A stretch of DNA of 64,000 nucleotides from UBA2588 sp002339805 (lineage in GTDB: Bacteria; Chloroflexota; Dehalococcoidia; Lucifugimonadales; UBA3495): the NCBI GenBank assembly GCA_045562555.1, contig JBJKVO010000001.1, positions 328,163 through 392,162 of the forward strand. The letters are read 5' to 3'. A program made the position numbers and the translations under genes. Positions 44,105 to 53,019 of this stretch are shown here, piece by piece; the stretch's first letter is position 1, and each line of letters begins with the position of its first letter. A model generated the notes under the pieces. The model had not been told where the DNA came from, searched no databases, and saw only the letters and a list, made by a program, of their open reading frames with translations.

Positions 44105-45133
44105 TTATTTTCGTTTTTTGCTAGATCCCCAATCTCCCATCATACGCTTGCGCGCATCCATGAGTCGTTTCCCTAAAAACATCTCTCCTACACCGTCTGA
44201 AAAACTGGGGACGTCTTTGTTAAAATCATACCCTCGAGCAGAAAGCCCACCAGATTTAGTGAGCCAAGACTCTCTTGATATTAATGCCTTGGTAAAGTAG
44301 TCAAGAACTTCTTCTGAAGATTCTTCTGAAGGTTCGCGCTCGTCTTGCACTGCAAGGAGTTGTTTGAATGATTCTAGGTTAGTAATCAGCATATCGATCC
44401 AATGAGTTATATGTTCTGAATTGGATACCGAGATGTCTTTGTGCATTACAGGGTCACCAGAAGCCAGCCTTGTTATATCTCTGAACCCTGAAGCAGCTAA
44501 ATGAGAGATATCATCCCAGTTTTCGCTTCCTGAAGTACACTGAATTAGAGCTGTGGATAGAACGAATGGGAGATGGCTTACAGCAGCGACATAACTGTCG
44601 TGTTCGTCTAAGCTAATGTAGTATGGTTCAGATTTGACAGCAGTTGCTAGTTTACTTATCTGTTCCACTGATTCTTTGGATGCTGTAGGACTCGGAATTA
44701 TGCAATAGACTTTGTCTGTGAAGAGGTTTGCTTCAGCATTTTCGGGTCCATGGGTTTCTTTGCCTGCCATTGGATGACCACCTACGTAGTCAACATGTTC
44801 GGGAAGGATGGATGAGGCCCACTCAGCTATGGTTCGCTTAGTGGAGCCCACGTCGGTAACTATGCACCCTTCCTTTAGTTCTGGTGCTATATAGCCCATT
44901 GTCTCTTCCATTGCCATTACTGGTACTGCTAATATGACTATGTCAGCATCGTGAATCGCGTTTAACAACTTGTTTTCAATTTTATCGAAGCCACCAGATT
45001 TTTGGGCTCCTACTCGTGAATCTCGATTATAGTCAGTGCCCACGATCTCAAGATTATTTATATTAGCTTCCTTCAAAGCTAATGCCATGGAAGTCCCGAT
45101 AAGACCTGTTCCTACTATAGTTAATTTAGCCAT
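44105..45133 (-). CDS. tyrA: Prephenate dehydrogenase (TyrA family)
   Basis: The 342-residue protein has an NAD(P)-binding Rossmann start (IVGTGLIGTSMALAL), TDVGSTKR, and HPMAGKETHGPENAEANLF typical of TyrA. A helical dimerisation domain follows. It converts prephenate to 4-hydroxyphenylpyruvate; arogenate dehydrogenase is the alternative, as cofactor and substrate choice are not read here. It heads the leftward aromatic run. TATAAT (45162-45157, minus) lies upstream; no good -35 is seen. Confidence 0.9.
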   Translation of the reverse strand: MAKLTIVGTGLIGTSMALALKEANINNLEIVGTDYNRDSRVGAQKSGGFDKIENKLLNAIHDADIVILAVPVMAMEETMGYIAPELKEGCIVTDVGSTKRTIAEWASSILPEHVDYVGGHPMAGKETHGPENAEANLFTDKVYCIIPSPTASKESVEQISKLATAVKSEPYYISLDEHDSYVAAVSHLPFVLSTALIQCTSGSENWDDISHLAASGFRDITRLASGDPVMHKDISVSNSEHITHWIDMLITNLESFKQLLAVQDEREPSEESSEEVLDYFTKALISRESWLTKSGGLSARGYDFNKDVPSFSDGVGEMFLGKRLMDARKRMMGDWGSSKKRK

Positions 45134-45268
45134 ATTTTCCTCTTAAACACAATGTTATTATACGTCCTGTATTCAAGTAAACATTTCTGCGCTATTTATT
45201 TAGTTTCGTATGTCGACCTGTTTGAAGTATAATGCGATTCCTGATTATAACTTAATAAAGGAGGGATT

Positions 45269-45961
45269 ATGAAGTTATTAGTGTTGAGTGGTGGTAGGCA
45301 TCCTTACGATGAATCCACCCCAGTTTTAGATCAATTTTTGCAAGATGCGGGTCACGACGTTACCGTCACAGAAGATGCCTCGATTCTTTCCGACGAAAAC
45401 ATGATGTCAAGCTTTGACTCGGTCGTTTTCAACACAAGGCGAGAAAACTTACCTGATTTTGAACCACTAGCATTCAACCAAGCCGAAAAGACTGGTATTA
45501 CTAATTATATTTCCAATGGAGGAGGGTTTGTATGTATACACATCTCGACTTGCGTTGCTGATTCTTGGCCCGAATATCATGACATCACCGGTGGAGGCTG
45601 GATCACAGGAACAAGCTTCCATCCACCTTACGGAAAATTTACCGTAAATGTGAGCAATGATAATCATCCCGGAGTACAAGGTGTAACAGATTTTGAGACT
45701 GACGATGAACTTTATATGGGGTTAGCATTGAAAGATGGTAATGACGTATTTATCACAGGGGATTCCGAGGAAGGCACTCATCCGTGGGGGCCAGATAAGA
45801 ATCCTATGCTTATGCCCGGAGGTACTTTCCCATTGGGTTGGACCAGGACATACGGCGAAGGTAAAGTATTTGTTTTGCTTCTTGGTCATGACGGGAAAAG
45901 TTTTAAAAGCCCCGAATTTCAAAGAATCGTTCTTAACGGTGTGGAGATAGTTAATAGCTAG
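45269..45961 (+). CDS. ThuA-like domain protein
   Basis: The 230-residue protein is a class I glutamine amidotransferase-like (flavodoxin-type) fold of the ThuA family: LVLSGGRHPYDESTPVL, GGGFVCIHIST, the late GEGKVFVLLLGHDG. ThuA-like domains appear in sugar metabolism (keto-sugar or trehalose use), but this member stands alone and its role is open. The ATG at 45269 is preceded by AAAGGAGGG. TATAAT at 45228-45233 is a likely -10. The tRNA methyltransferase follows 33 bp later. Confidence 0.78.
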   Translation: MKLLVLSGGRHPYDESTPVLDQFLQDAGHDVTVTEDASILSDENMMSSFDSVVFNTRRENLPDFEPLAFNQAEKTGITNYISNGGGFVCIHISTCVADSWPEYHDITGGGWITGTSFHPPYGKFTVNVSNDNHPGVQGVTDFETDDELYMGLALKDGNDVFITGDSEEGTHPWGPDKNPMLMPGGTFPLGWTRTYGEGKVFVLLLGHDGKSFKSPEFQRIVLNGVEIVNS

Positions 45962-45993
45962 GGTCCCACAGCAAGGTTTTGATGAAGGATAAG

Positions 45994-46482
45994 ATGCACA
46001 TTGTATTAGTAGAGCCTAGAATTCCTGCAAACACTGGGAATTTGATTAGATTGACTGCTAATATGGGTGCATCTCTTCATTTGATTCACCCACTAGGGTT
46101 TAATCTGGAAGATGCTAAGTTGCGTAGAGCCGGTTTAGATTACTCTGACTTGTCTGACGTCTATGAGTATCAAGAGTTTGATGCTTACGTATCCTCAAAT
46201 CCAGACCGCAGGTTAATATTTTTTTCAGCTAAAGGAAACGTGTTGTACTCTGAATGTTCATATACAGATTATGATTCCTTGATATTTGGATCAGAAGACA
46301 CTGGATTAAACAATGAACTACTCCAAAAACATGAGGATGCTATCAAAAGTTATATCCCGATGATGCCTCATAATAGAAGCATCAATTTGTCGAATGCTGT
46401 AGCGGTAGTTGCATTCGAAGCTTGGAGGCAAATGGGATTTAATCATGCTGAATATTCTCCCAGGAACACCCGTTTTAGTTAA
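45994..46482 (+). CDS. trmL: tRNA (cytidine/uridine-34-2'-O)-methyltransferase TrmL
   Basis: The ~162-residue SPOUT (SpoU/TrmH-type) methyltransferase has VEPRIPANTGNLIRL, FGSEDTGLN, and RSINLSNAVAVVAFEAWRQ, the trefoil-knot blocks. It 2'-O-methylates the wobble base of tRNA-Leu isoacceptors in known members. The ATG at 45994 is preferred because the protein then starts at the family N-terminus and AAGGA lies just upstream; ATG 45982 is the alternative. It ends about 165 bp before the betaine-type binding protein. Confidence 0.9.
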   Translation: MHIVLVEPRIPANTGNLIRLTANMGASLHLIHPLGFNLEDAKLRRAGLDYSDLSDVYEYQEFDAYVSSNPDRRLIFFSAKGNVLYSECSYTDYDSLIFGSEDTGLNNELLQKHEDAIKSYIPMMPHNRSINLSNAVAVVAFEAWRQMGFNHAEYSPRNTRFS

Positions 46483-46647
46483 CATAACATATAATTTGAA
46501 TCTATTATAGTGTTTGGAATTTGATTTATTTACCTATAAATGCGTTATTTGATTTGACGGAAAGGGTGATTTCAGGGTAGGGTTTAAGAATCCAAAACGA
46601 AACATGGTGTTTTTTATCGCTTGCGAAATTATCAAGGAGGACAAATC

Positions 46648-47769
46648 ATGAAGCACGTTAAATTATTGTTTCTTTCATTAGTTATTTCAATGATGACCGT
46701 AGCCTTAGTTGCTTGTGGCTCAGAACCACAAGTTGTTACTGAGACTGTAGAAGTGGTCAAAGAAGTCGAAGTAGTTAAAGAAGTAGAAGTGGTTAAAACT
46801 GAAACCGTTACCGAAACCGTTGAGGTTGAGGTAGAGGTGGAAGCAACTCGAGAAAAACGAGAAATCATATTTGCCGGATTGGACTGGACCAGTGTGATGG
46901 TTCAAAATGGCGTAGCCAGTTACATAGTAGAACATGGGTATGGATACCCTGTTAGCTCTGTTCCTGGTTCAACAGTCCCATTATTTCAGGGATTGATTAA
47001 AGGGGATGTCGACATCAACATGGAAGTTTGGCTCCCTAACCAGAACGAAGCTTGGGACAAAGGAACCAAGAACGGTCAAGTTATCGGTGTAGGCAAAAGC
47101 TTAGCAGATAACTGGCAGAGTACTTTCGTAGTACATCAACACACCCTCGATGCTAACCCTGGTCTAGTAAAAGCTACAGACTTGTTGGAATACCATCATT
47201 TGTTTACGGAACCAGATAGTGGCGGGAAAGGTGTCCTTGTAGGATGTATAGCTGGATGGGCTTGCCGTGGTGTTAACGAAGCTCAGATTGAAGTACTTGG
47301 ACTATCTGATGTTATCGAACTCAGAGATCCAGGCAGCCAGGCTGGTCTGTTCGCGTCTATCGGAGCAGCCGGTGACAAAGGTACAGACTGGTTGGGATAC
47401 ATGTGGGGACCCACTCAACCAGACATAGATTATGATCTAGTCGTATTAGAACAAGATCCTGCTGAAGATTGTGGAGGAGAACCTAAATTAGGTTGTTCCT
47501 TCGGCCTAGCAGAGGTTTTGGTCGCTGTTCATGCTACTATGTTGGAAGATGCTCCTGATGTAGTATCTTTCCTCAACAAGTACAGTTGGCCAGCTGAGTA
47601 TCAGTTGCCTGCTGAGGCTTGGTATAACGACAACAAAGATAAGTCAGAATACAAAGATGATCCAGGAGCAGCAGTTGCAGAGTGGTTCTTAACTGAACAC
47701 GATGGCTGGGAAGCTTGGTTAACAGAAGAAGCAGTGGAGAATGTTCATGAGGCTCTGGGGAATCATTAA
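46648..47769 (+). CDS. Betaine/proline-type ABC substrate-binding lipoprotein
   Basis: The 373-residue protein has a lipobox (ALVACGS), a Val/Glu repeat linker (VEVVKEVEVVKEVEVV) and an OpuAC-type ligand-binding domain (VMVQNGVASYIVEHGYGY, MEVWLPNQNEAWD, WLGYMWGPT). This is the glycine betaine/choline/proline family, used for osmoprotectant or nutrient uptake. The Val/Glu linker is a common Chloroflexota feature. AAGGAGG precedes the ATG at 46648. The matching ATPase and permease are at 55051-57314, some 7 kb away, so the transporter is split. A strong terminator follows. Confidence 0.9.
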   Translation: MKHVKLLFLSLVISMMTVALVACGSEPQVVTETVEVVKEVEVVKEVEVVKTETVTETVEVEVEVEATREKREIIFAGLDWTSVMVQNGVASYIVEHGYGYPVSSVPGSTVPLFQGLIKGDVDINMEVWLPNQNEAWDKGTKNGQVIGVGKSLADNWQSTFVVHQHTLDANPGLVKATDLLEYHHLFTEPDSGGKGVLVGCIAGWACRGVNEAQIEVLGLSDVIELRDPGSQAGLFASIGAAGDKGTDWLGYMWGPTQPDIDYDLVVLEQDPAEDCGGEPKLGCSFGLAEVLVAVHATMLEDAPDVVSFLNKYSWPAEYQLPAEAWYNDNKDKSEYKDDPGAAVAEWFLTEHDGWEAWLTEEAVENVHEALGNH

Positions 47770-47795
47770 TACCTAGGATAATCCTGAGTATTTCA

Positions 47796-47829
47796 AGGGC
47801 AAGTCACTACGGTGATTTGCCCTTTTTTA
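47796..47829. terminator. Rho-independent terminator after the binding protein
   Basis: GGGCAAGTCAC and GTGATTTGCCC form an 11-bp stem (one G-T wobble) with a TACG loop and a T6 run. It serves the plus-strand gene. It abuts the convergent MFS gene, whose stop lies in the T-rich tail. Confidence 0.92.
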
Positions 47830-49077
47830 TTTTACGCGCAGCTTGGGAGGTTTTACTGTGCACATGATGACGGAATTCAGTACGCAGACTGATAAGAGGA
47901 TCCACCATGATCTGAAATAATCTCCATCGGCATCCCTTAAGTAACCTATGAGAGGAGCCCCAATACCAGCACTTGCAAGTGTGGCGGGCATCACTATTCC
48001 GCGAATAGAACCGAGAAATTCCCTGCCATAAAAATGAGCAAAAATGAATGAATGCAAGACCATGTTAGCCCCTACTGCTAACCCAAATGTTATGCCTGAA
48101 GCAAACAACCAGAAATTGTTGGTCGCTCCGATCATCATTATGAATGAAACAGTAAACCCTAAAAAGGACCCTATTCCTATGTGGACAATGTTGATCCTAT
48201 CAGCTAACCACCCTGCTATGAGAGCCATGGTTGCTGCGCCCGCTGCGTCCGCGGCAAAGGAATAGGATACAATCCTTGGGTCAAAGCCTTGCTCCACCCA
48301 GTAAGGGATTCTGTGGACAGTTGTTCCGCCTTGTACTAAGCCTAACAGAGTGAAGACAACGACTAATTTCCAAAAGGTTGTAGTCTTGCATGCCAAAGAG
48401 ACTGTCCAAATGAAATTCATTGGCATGTTGGTACCTTGCTCATTTTCTGGTGAAGGTAGTAAACCATCAGGATGTAGGCCAATGTCTTCAGGCTGCCTTT
48501 TTAAGAATATAAGAGCCAAAGGTACCGATAAAAGTACGAATATAATAGATAATATAGCCCAGGTGTTTCTCCATCCCGTGGTCTCTATTAATATTTGAGT
48601 GAAAGGGAGAAAAAATATCCCTCCGATTCCCAGTCCCGATGTTGCAACAGCTAAAGCTTTGCCTCTATTTCTTTCGAACCACTTAGCCACAGGAACAGAT
48701 GTAACAATGCTATTTGGCGCTCCTAAACCTGAGATTCCTAGGATGGCAAATAAAACTATAAAATGCCACGGATTTGTGATGACCGAACACAGAAATAATG
48801 AGATTCCAATAGTCAAGGAAGACAAGGCGATTAAGGATCGAGGTCCGTACTGATCTAGGATTCTGCCAACGAAAAAACTAGAGCACCCAGCAGTCACTCG
48901 ACGCATAGTGGCAGCCCATCCAAATTGTTGTCTGCTCATATTCAATGACTGAGCCATAGGTAATATGAAGAGTCCTAGGTTGAGATTGCCCGTGGCCATC
49001 GTTGCGAAGTTAATTGACCACATGGTCGCTACAATGACCCACCCGTAGAATACTTTTTCAGCTAATTTCTTCTGCAT
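47827..49077 (-). CDS. MFS transporter (monocarboxylate/oxalate-formate antiporter-like)
   Basis: The 416-residue protein has 12 predicted membrane segments. The loop 2-3 motif is GRILDQYGPRSLI (a variant of MFS motif A), and KRQPEDIGLHPDG closes the first half, typical of the monocarboxylate transporter / OFA type. It may move organic acids; the substrate is unknown. It lies 15 bp downstream of the clp gene on the same strand and may be read through from that operon. It is convergent with the binding-protein gene. Confidence 0.85.
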   Translation of the reverse strand: MQKKLAEKVFYGWVIVATMWSINFATMATGNLNLGLFILPMAQSLNMSRQQFGWAATMRRVTAGCSSFFVGRILDQYGPRSLIALSSLTIGISLFLCSVITNPWHFIVLFAILGISGLGAPNSIVTSVPVAKWFERNRGKALAVATSGLGIGGIFFLPFTQILIETTGWRNTWAILSIIFVLLSVPLALIFLKRQPEDIGLHPDGLLPSPENEQGTNMPMNFIWTVSLACKTTTFWKLVVVFTLLGLVQGGTTVHRIPYWVEQGFDPRIVSYSFAADAAGAATMALIAGWLADRINIVHIGIGSFLGFTVSFIMMIGATNNFWLFASGITFGLAVGANMVLHSFIFAHFYGREFLGSIRGIVMPATLASAGIGAPLIGYLRDADGDYFRSWWILLSVCVLNSVIMCTVKPPKLRVK

Positions 49078-49091
49078 ATAGGCAGATTGTA

Positions 49092-51542
49092 TCAGGCAGC
49101 TTTGTTTTGAACACCTTTATCTGTCTTGCGTAACCCTAGTTCTCCTTTTGCAACAGATATTTGGATGTGGTCTCCGGTTTGGAATTCTCCGTTGAGGATT
49201 TTCTGAGAAAACAGATTCTCTATTTGACGCTGTATTACTCTTTTTAATGGGCGCGCTCCAAATACTGGATCAAATCCTTGAGTTGCTAAATGAAGCTTTG
49301 CTGCAGGAGTTGTTTCAAAAGATATGTTTTGTTCAGTCAGTCGTTGTCGTAATTTGTTCAAAACCAGGTCCACCATTTTTAACACTTCTTCTTGAGTCAA
49401 CGGGTTGAATACTACTGTTTCGTCAATCCTATTCAGAAACTCCGGCCGGAACGTTTTGTTCAAGGCTTCATTGACTGATTGTTCCAGTCGAGCCTTTTCG
49501 TCTTGATCATCTGTATCTTTTCTGAACCCGAAAGGGACTCGTCTAAATTCTGAGGTGCCTAAATTGCTCGTCATTATGATTACCGTGTTAGTGAAGTCTA
49601 CAGTCCTTCCGTGACCGTCAGTTAACCTGCCGTCATCAAGTATTTGCAGCAGTATGTTGAATACATCAGGATGAGCTTTTTCGATTTCATCGAATAAAAT
49701 CACCCGGTAAGGACGTCGTCTGACAGCTTCTACTAATTGACCGCTACTCTCTTCGTATCCTACGTATCCAGGAGGGGCTCCAATGAGTCTAGACACGGTG
49801 TGTTTCTCCATGTATTCAGACATATCTATTCGTACCATTGCTGATTCGTCATCGAAAAGGAATTCCGCTAGTGTTTTTGTCAATTCTGTTTTTCCAACTC
49901 CAGTTGGGCCAAGGAACATGAAGCTTCCTATGGGACGATTAGGGTCACTGATTCCAGACCTGGACCTTCTTATGGCATCAGATATGGCTGTAACGGCATG
50001 GTTCTGTCCGATAATTCTATTGTGTAGGGTTTCCTCCATATCTAACAGTTTTCCAGATTCTGATTCCAGTAACCTGCCTACTGGAATACCTGTCCAGGAG
50101 GATACTAGGGCTGCGATATCATTCTCGTTGACTACAAGTTCACTTTTGTTGTCACCTAATATAGAAGCTTTTTCGTTATCTAATTCGGCTTCTAATTTAA
50201 GGCGTTCCGTTTTAATCTCTGCTGCGGTTTCATATTCAGATAATTGCGCAGATGCTTCTTCTTGATCTTGTAACTCTGAAATTTTGCGTTCTAAATGTTG
50301 TAAGTTCGCCGGTAAACTTTCCATGTCTATTCTCAGTTTACTTGCGGCTTCATCTATGAAATCGACCGCTTTGTCGGGTAATTGTCTATCAACAACGTAT
50401 CTATTACTCAGCCGAGCTGCTGCTTCTAAAGCAGCATCTTCTATTGTCACTTTATGGTGAGCTTCGTACCGCGGACGGAGAGCTCTCAATATTTCTACGG
50501 TCTCTTCCAAGTTAGGTTCTTCCAGATAAACTGATTGAAATCTACGTTCTAATGCGGCGTCTTTTTCAATGTGCTTACGGTATTCTTCTATGGTCGTAGC
50601 TCCGACACACTGGAGTTCTCCCCTGGCTAAAGCGGGCTTAAGTAAGTTACTGGCATCGATTCCCCCTTCAGATGCCCCGGCTCCGACCATGGTGTGTATT
50701 TCATCTAGAAATAGGATGATTTCTCTGTGTGCTAATTTCACTTCATCCATTACTAGCTTTAATCGTTCCTCGAATTCTCCTCTGAATTTCGATCCTGCGA
50801 CGAGAGCGCCCATGTCTAACGCTAGAACTTTCTTGCCTTTTAATGAATCAGGCACATCATCTGCCACTATCCTAGCGGATAGTCCTTCTACAATAGCTGT
50901 TTTACCAACACCCGCTTCACCTATAATTACGGGATTGTTCTTTTTTCTTCTAGTCAATGTTTGCATGACTCTTCGAATTTCAGCGTCTCTGCCTATAACA
51001 GGATCTAGTTTGCCTTCTTTGGCTAATTTAGTTAAATCCACACTATACTTTTCTAATGATCCATATTTACTCTCAGCTTTTGGGTCATCTACTCGGTGAT
51101 TTCCTCGGACCTGCATTAATGCAGAATATACTTTTTCTTGGTCTATACCGAATCGTTGGAGCAGTACTGAAGTGACACCTTGCGTCTCTCTCACTGCAGC
51201 TACAAAGATATGCTCTACACTTATAAATTCGTCGTTGAGACGGTCAGATTCTTCCTTAGCCATCTCCAACAAGTGCGCCACTCTGGGAGTAGTGTATATT
51301 TGGTTCCCGGTTCTATTTATTTTAGGGGCGCTTTCCAAAGATTGGCCGAGCTGGGTTTTCAATTCTGTAGTGTCTATTTCCAGATTATTTAGAATATCTG
51401 ACACTACACCATTTTTGAAATATAGGAGTGCCATTAATACATGTTCTACATCCCATTGAGTGTGGTTGTATTTACGCACTATCTCTTGTGAATTCTGCAA
51501 AACTTGCTGTGCTTGTTCTGTAAATTGTTCCGGTCTTAGCAT
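49092..51542 (-). CDS. Clp AAA+ ATPase of ClpB/ClpC type (short middle domain)
   Basis: The 816-residue protein has an N-terminal Clp repeat domain, AAA-1 with GEAGVGKTA and FLDEIHTMVGAG, AAA-2 with GPTGVGKTE and ILFDEIEKAHPDV, and a C-terminal D2 small domain. The middle region between the AAA modules is only about 60 residues, so it looks like ClpC (about 810-850) rather than ClpB (about 860, M-domain ~120). It either unfolds proteins for ClpP or disaggregates them; a PFGF loop may be a ClpP contact. It follows hspR by 2 bp in an operon with cbpA. I do not give it a clpB or clpC symbol. Confidence 0.88.
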   Translation of the reverse strand: MLRPEQFTEQAQQVLQNSQEIVRKYNHTQWDVEHVLMALLYFKNGVVSDILNNLEIDTTELKTQLGQSLESAPKINRTGNQIYTTPRVAHLLEMAKEESDRLNDEFISVEHIFVAAVRETQGVTSVLLQRFGIDQEKVYSALMQVRGNHRVDDPKAESKYGSLEKYSVDLTKLAKEGKLDPVIGRDAEIRRVMQTLTRRKKNNPVIIGEAGVGKTAIVEGLSARIVADDVPDSLKGKKVLALDMGALVAGSKFRGEFEERLKLVMDEVKLAHREIILFLDEIHTMVGAGASEGGIDASNLLKPALARGELQCVGATTIEEYRKHIEKDAALERRFQSVYLEEPNLEETVEILRALRPRYEAHHKVTIEDAALEAAARLSNRYVVDRQLPDKAVDFIDEAASKLRIDMESLPANLQHLERKISELQDQEEASAQLSEYETAAEIKTERLKLEAELDNEKASILGDNKSELVVNENDIAALVSSWTGIPVGRLLESESGKLLDMEETLHNRIIGQNHAVTAISDAIRRSRSGISDPNRPIGSFMFLGPTGVGKTELTKTLAEFLFDDESAMVRIDMSEYMEKHTVSRLIGAPPGYVGYEESSGQLVEAVRRRPYRVILFDEIEKAHPDVFNILLQILDDGRLTDGHGRTVDFTNTVIIMTSNLGTSEFRRVPFGFRKDTDDQDEKARLEQSVNEALNKTFRPEFLNRIDETVVFNPLTQEEVLKMVDLVLNKLRQRLTEQNISFETTPAAKLHLATQGFDPVFGARPLKRVIQRQIENLFSQKILNGEFQTGDHIQISVAKGELGLRKTDKGVQNKAA

Positions 51543-51544
51543 AT

Positions 51545-51901
51545 TTATACCCCCTGTTGGTTGTTCGCTGATGGTTTTCTTACTACTCGATCTTGTAGCC
51601 TGGTAAGTGTTTCCTGAGTTGTATTGAGTTTGCTTTCGAGTTCATCTATCCGTTTTAATAATTTTAAAATTATTTCAGCTCCGGCTAAGTTGACACCAAG
51701 GTCTTCTGTTAACTCTTTGATTCTACGGAGCCGTTCAATGTCTGCAGGAGAATATAATCTTTGCTTTCCAACTGACCTACTGGGCCAGATTAATCCAACT
51801 CTTTCGTAGTATCGTAAAGTTTGAGCATGGACTCCTACCATCCTTGCCGCAATGCTTATTACGAAACAAGGTTCTTCTTTGAATTGTTCTTGGAATACCA
51901 T
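51545..51901 (-). CDS. hspR: HspR-type MerR-family heat-shock repressor
   Basis: The 118-residue protein has a MerR-type HTH (FVISIAARMVGVHAQTLRYYERVG) and a coiled-coil C-terminus (ELESKLNTTQETLTRLQD). It lies between cbpA and the clp gene with 1 and 2 bp gaps, exactly where HspR occurs in actinobacterial and Chloroflexota heat-shock operons. HspR represses through HAIR inverted repeats with DnaK as co-repressor in known systems. I did not find a perfect HAIR site at the promoter near 52790-52819, so the operator here may be divergent. Confidence 0.88.
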   Translation of the reverse strand: MVFQEQFKEEPCFVISIAARMVGVHAQTLRYYERVGLIWPSRSVGKQRLYSPADIERLRRIKELTEDLGVNLAGAEIILKLLKRIDELESKLNTTQETLTRLQDRVVRKPSANNQQGV

Positions 51902-51902
51902 A

Positions 51903-52757
51903 CTAATCCGCCTTATTTCTGATTTGGTCTAATTGTTTGAAAAGTCCTAATTCTTCAGTAGTTAGGTCGTCCGGTATAACGACTTGCATCACCACAATTA
52001 AATCACCTGTCATATCATTCTTGTTCAGTGCAGGAATCCCTTTGCCTGCCAATCTAATAGTTGTGTTATTTTGGGTTTGTTGTTGAATTTCTAATTTGTG
52101 TGTTGTCCCATCTAGGTCTATTACTTCGAGGTCTCCTCCTAAAACAGCATCTAATAAAGGGATATCAATATCGACATATATGTCATTTCCTTTTCTTGAA
52201 TAGATGAGACTGTCTTGCATGGATATATTTAAATACAAGTCTTTTATCGTGTTAGTTTTGAGTTTGATATGGACACGAGATCCTTGTTTTACTCCAGGTG
52301 GGATAGATATCTGAAGACGTTTACCATCTATGTTTACTACTCGCTTCGCGCCATGGAACGCTTCTTCTAACGTGACCTCAACCTCTAATTCTTTCTCATG
52401 ACTTATAGGTTGAGGATTGGTTTGTTGGGTCTGTCTTCCAAACATGGATGAGAAAAAGTCGGAATTCTGGAAATTTGATCCATTAAAGTTCATATTTCCG
52501 AAATTATTCCCACCAAAAAAGTCTCCGGTATTGAAATTTCCCCGTGAAGAACCGAACCTATCATATTGGCTACGTTTTTCCGGATCAGAGAGGACGCTAT
52601 GAGCTTCATTGATTTCCTTGAATTTTTCTTCTGCTTTTGTATCTCCAGGATTTACATCTGGATGATGTTTCCTGGCGAGTTTTCTGAATGCAGAGGTGAT
52701 TTCTTTTTGAGAGGCACTTTTTTCGATGCCTAGTATGTCGTAATAATTATCACTCAT
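51903..52757 (-). CDS. cbpA: CbpA-type DnaJ co-chaperone
   Basis: The ~284-residue protein has an N-terminal J-domain (YYDILGIEKSASQKEITSAF with HPD in KHHPDVNPGD), a Gly/Phe/Asn-rich linker (about residues 70-120) and a C-terminal two-part substrate-binding domain. It lacks the Zn-finger of DnaJ, so CbpA is the better name. It would deliver clients to DnaK. The start is ATG 52757; a longer frame to 52835 has no SD and would place 26 extra residues before the J-domain. It heads cbpA-hspR-clp. Confidence 0.9.
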   Translation of the reverse strand: MSDNYYDILGIEKSASQKEITSAFRKLARKHHPDVNPGDTKAEEKFKEINEAHSVLSDPEKRSQYDRFGSSRGNFNTGDFFGGNNFGNMNFNGSNFQNSDFFSSMFGRQTQQTNPQPISHEKELEVEVTLEEAFHGAKRVVNIDGKRLQISIPPGVKQGSRVHIKLKTNTIKDLYLNISMQDSLIYSRKGNDIYVDIDIPLLDAVLGGDLEVIDLDGTTHKLEIQQQTQNNTTIRLAGKGIPALNKNDMTGDLIVVMQVVIPDDLTTEELGLFKQLDQIRNKAD

Positions 52758-52789
52758 TGTTAAAACTCTTACTAGTTTCCTTGAAAACA

Positions 52790-52819
52790 ATATTAATAAA
52801 CCTGATAGGTGATTGTCAA
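52790..52819 (-). promoter_or_regulatory. Promoter of the cbpA-hspR-clp operon
   Basis: The minus strand shows a perfect TTGACA (52819-52814) and TAATAT (52795-52790) with 18 bp between. This housekeeping-type promoter is consistent with HspR repression rather than a heat-shock sigma. Confidence 0.7.
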
Positions 52820-52882
52820 GTTTTATGTGCTTCATGTGTTAACCCAAGATGTCAACCGTCTAGTTTTCGCTCCGTATTGCTA

Positions 52883-52911
52883 TTGAGAGGTGTTGAGTAA
52901 AGTGCTACAAT
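52883..52911 (+). promoter_or_regulatory. Promoter of tRNA-Asn
   Basis: TTGAGA (52883-52888), 17 bp, then TACAAT (52906-52911), with an extended TGC in front. The expected start is 15-20 bp before the tRNA. Confidence 0.75.
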
Positions 52912-52929
52912 TTTCGTCTGACAGAAAGA

Positions 52930-53004
52930 TCCGCAGTAGCTCAGTGGTAGAGCAATCGGCTGTTAACCGATCGGTCGTAGGTTCGAATCCTACCTGCGGA
53001 GCCA
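52930..53004 (+). tRNA. tRNA-Asn (GTT), CCA encoded
   Basis: The cloverleaf is complete: acceptor TCCGCAG/CTGCGGA, D-arm GCTC-AGTGGTA-GAGC, anticodon arm ATCGG-CTGTTAA-CCGAT with GTT, T-arm GTAGG-TTCGAAT-CCTAC. The discriminator is G and the 3' CCA is encoded (53002-53004). This discriminator argues against tRNA-Asn as ligand for the T-box at 19572. Confidence 0.98.
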
Positions 53005-53019
53005 CAACTGTGCCAGTTA

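Noticed and set aside
46632..46868. Minus-strand frame rich in Ser/Thr
   Set aside because: It is antisense to the Val/Glu repeat linker of the binding lipoprotein.
50569..51099. 176-codon plus-strand frame
   Set aside because: Shadow frame in the Clp ATPase gene with no domain.
52740..52860. HAIR operator for HspR
   Set aside because: I looked for CTTGAG-N7-CTCAAG-type inverted repeats near the cbpA promoter and found no convincing match.
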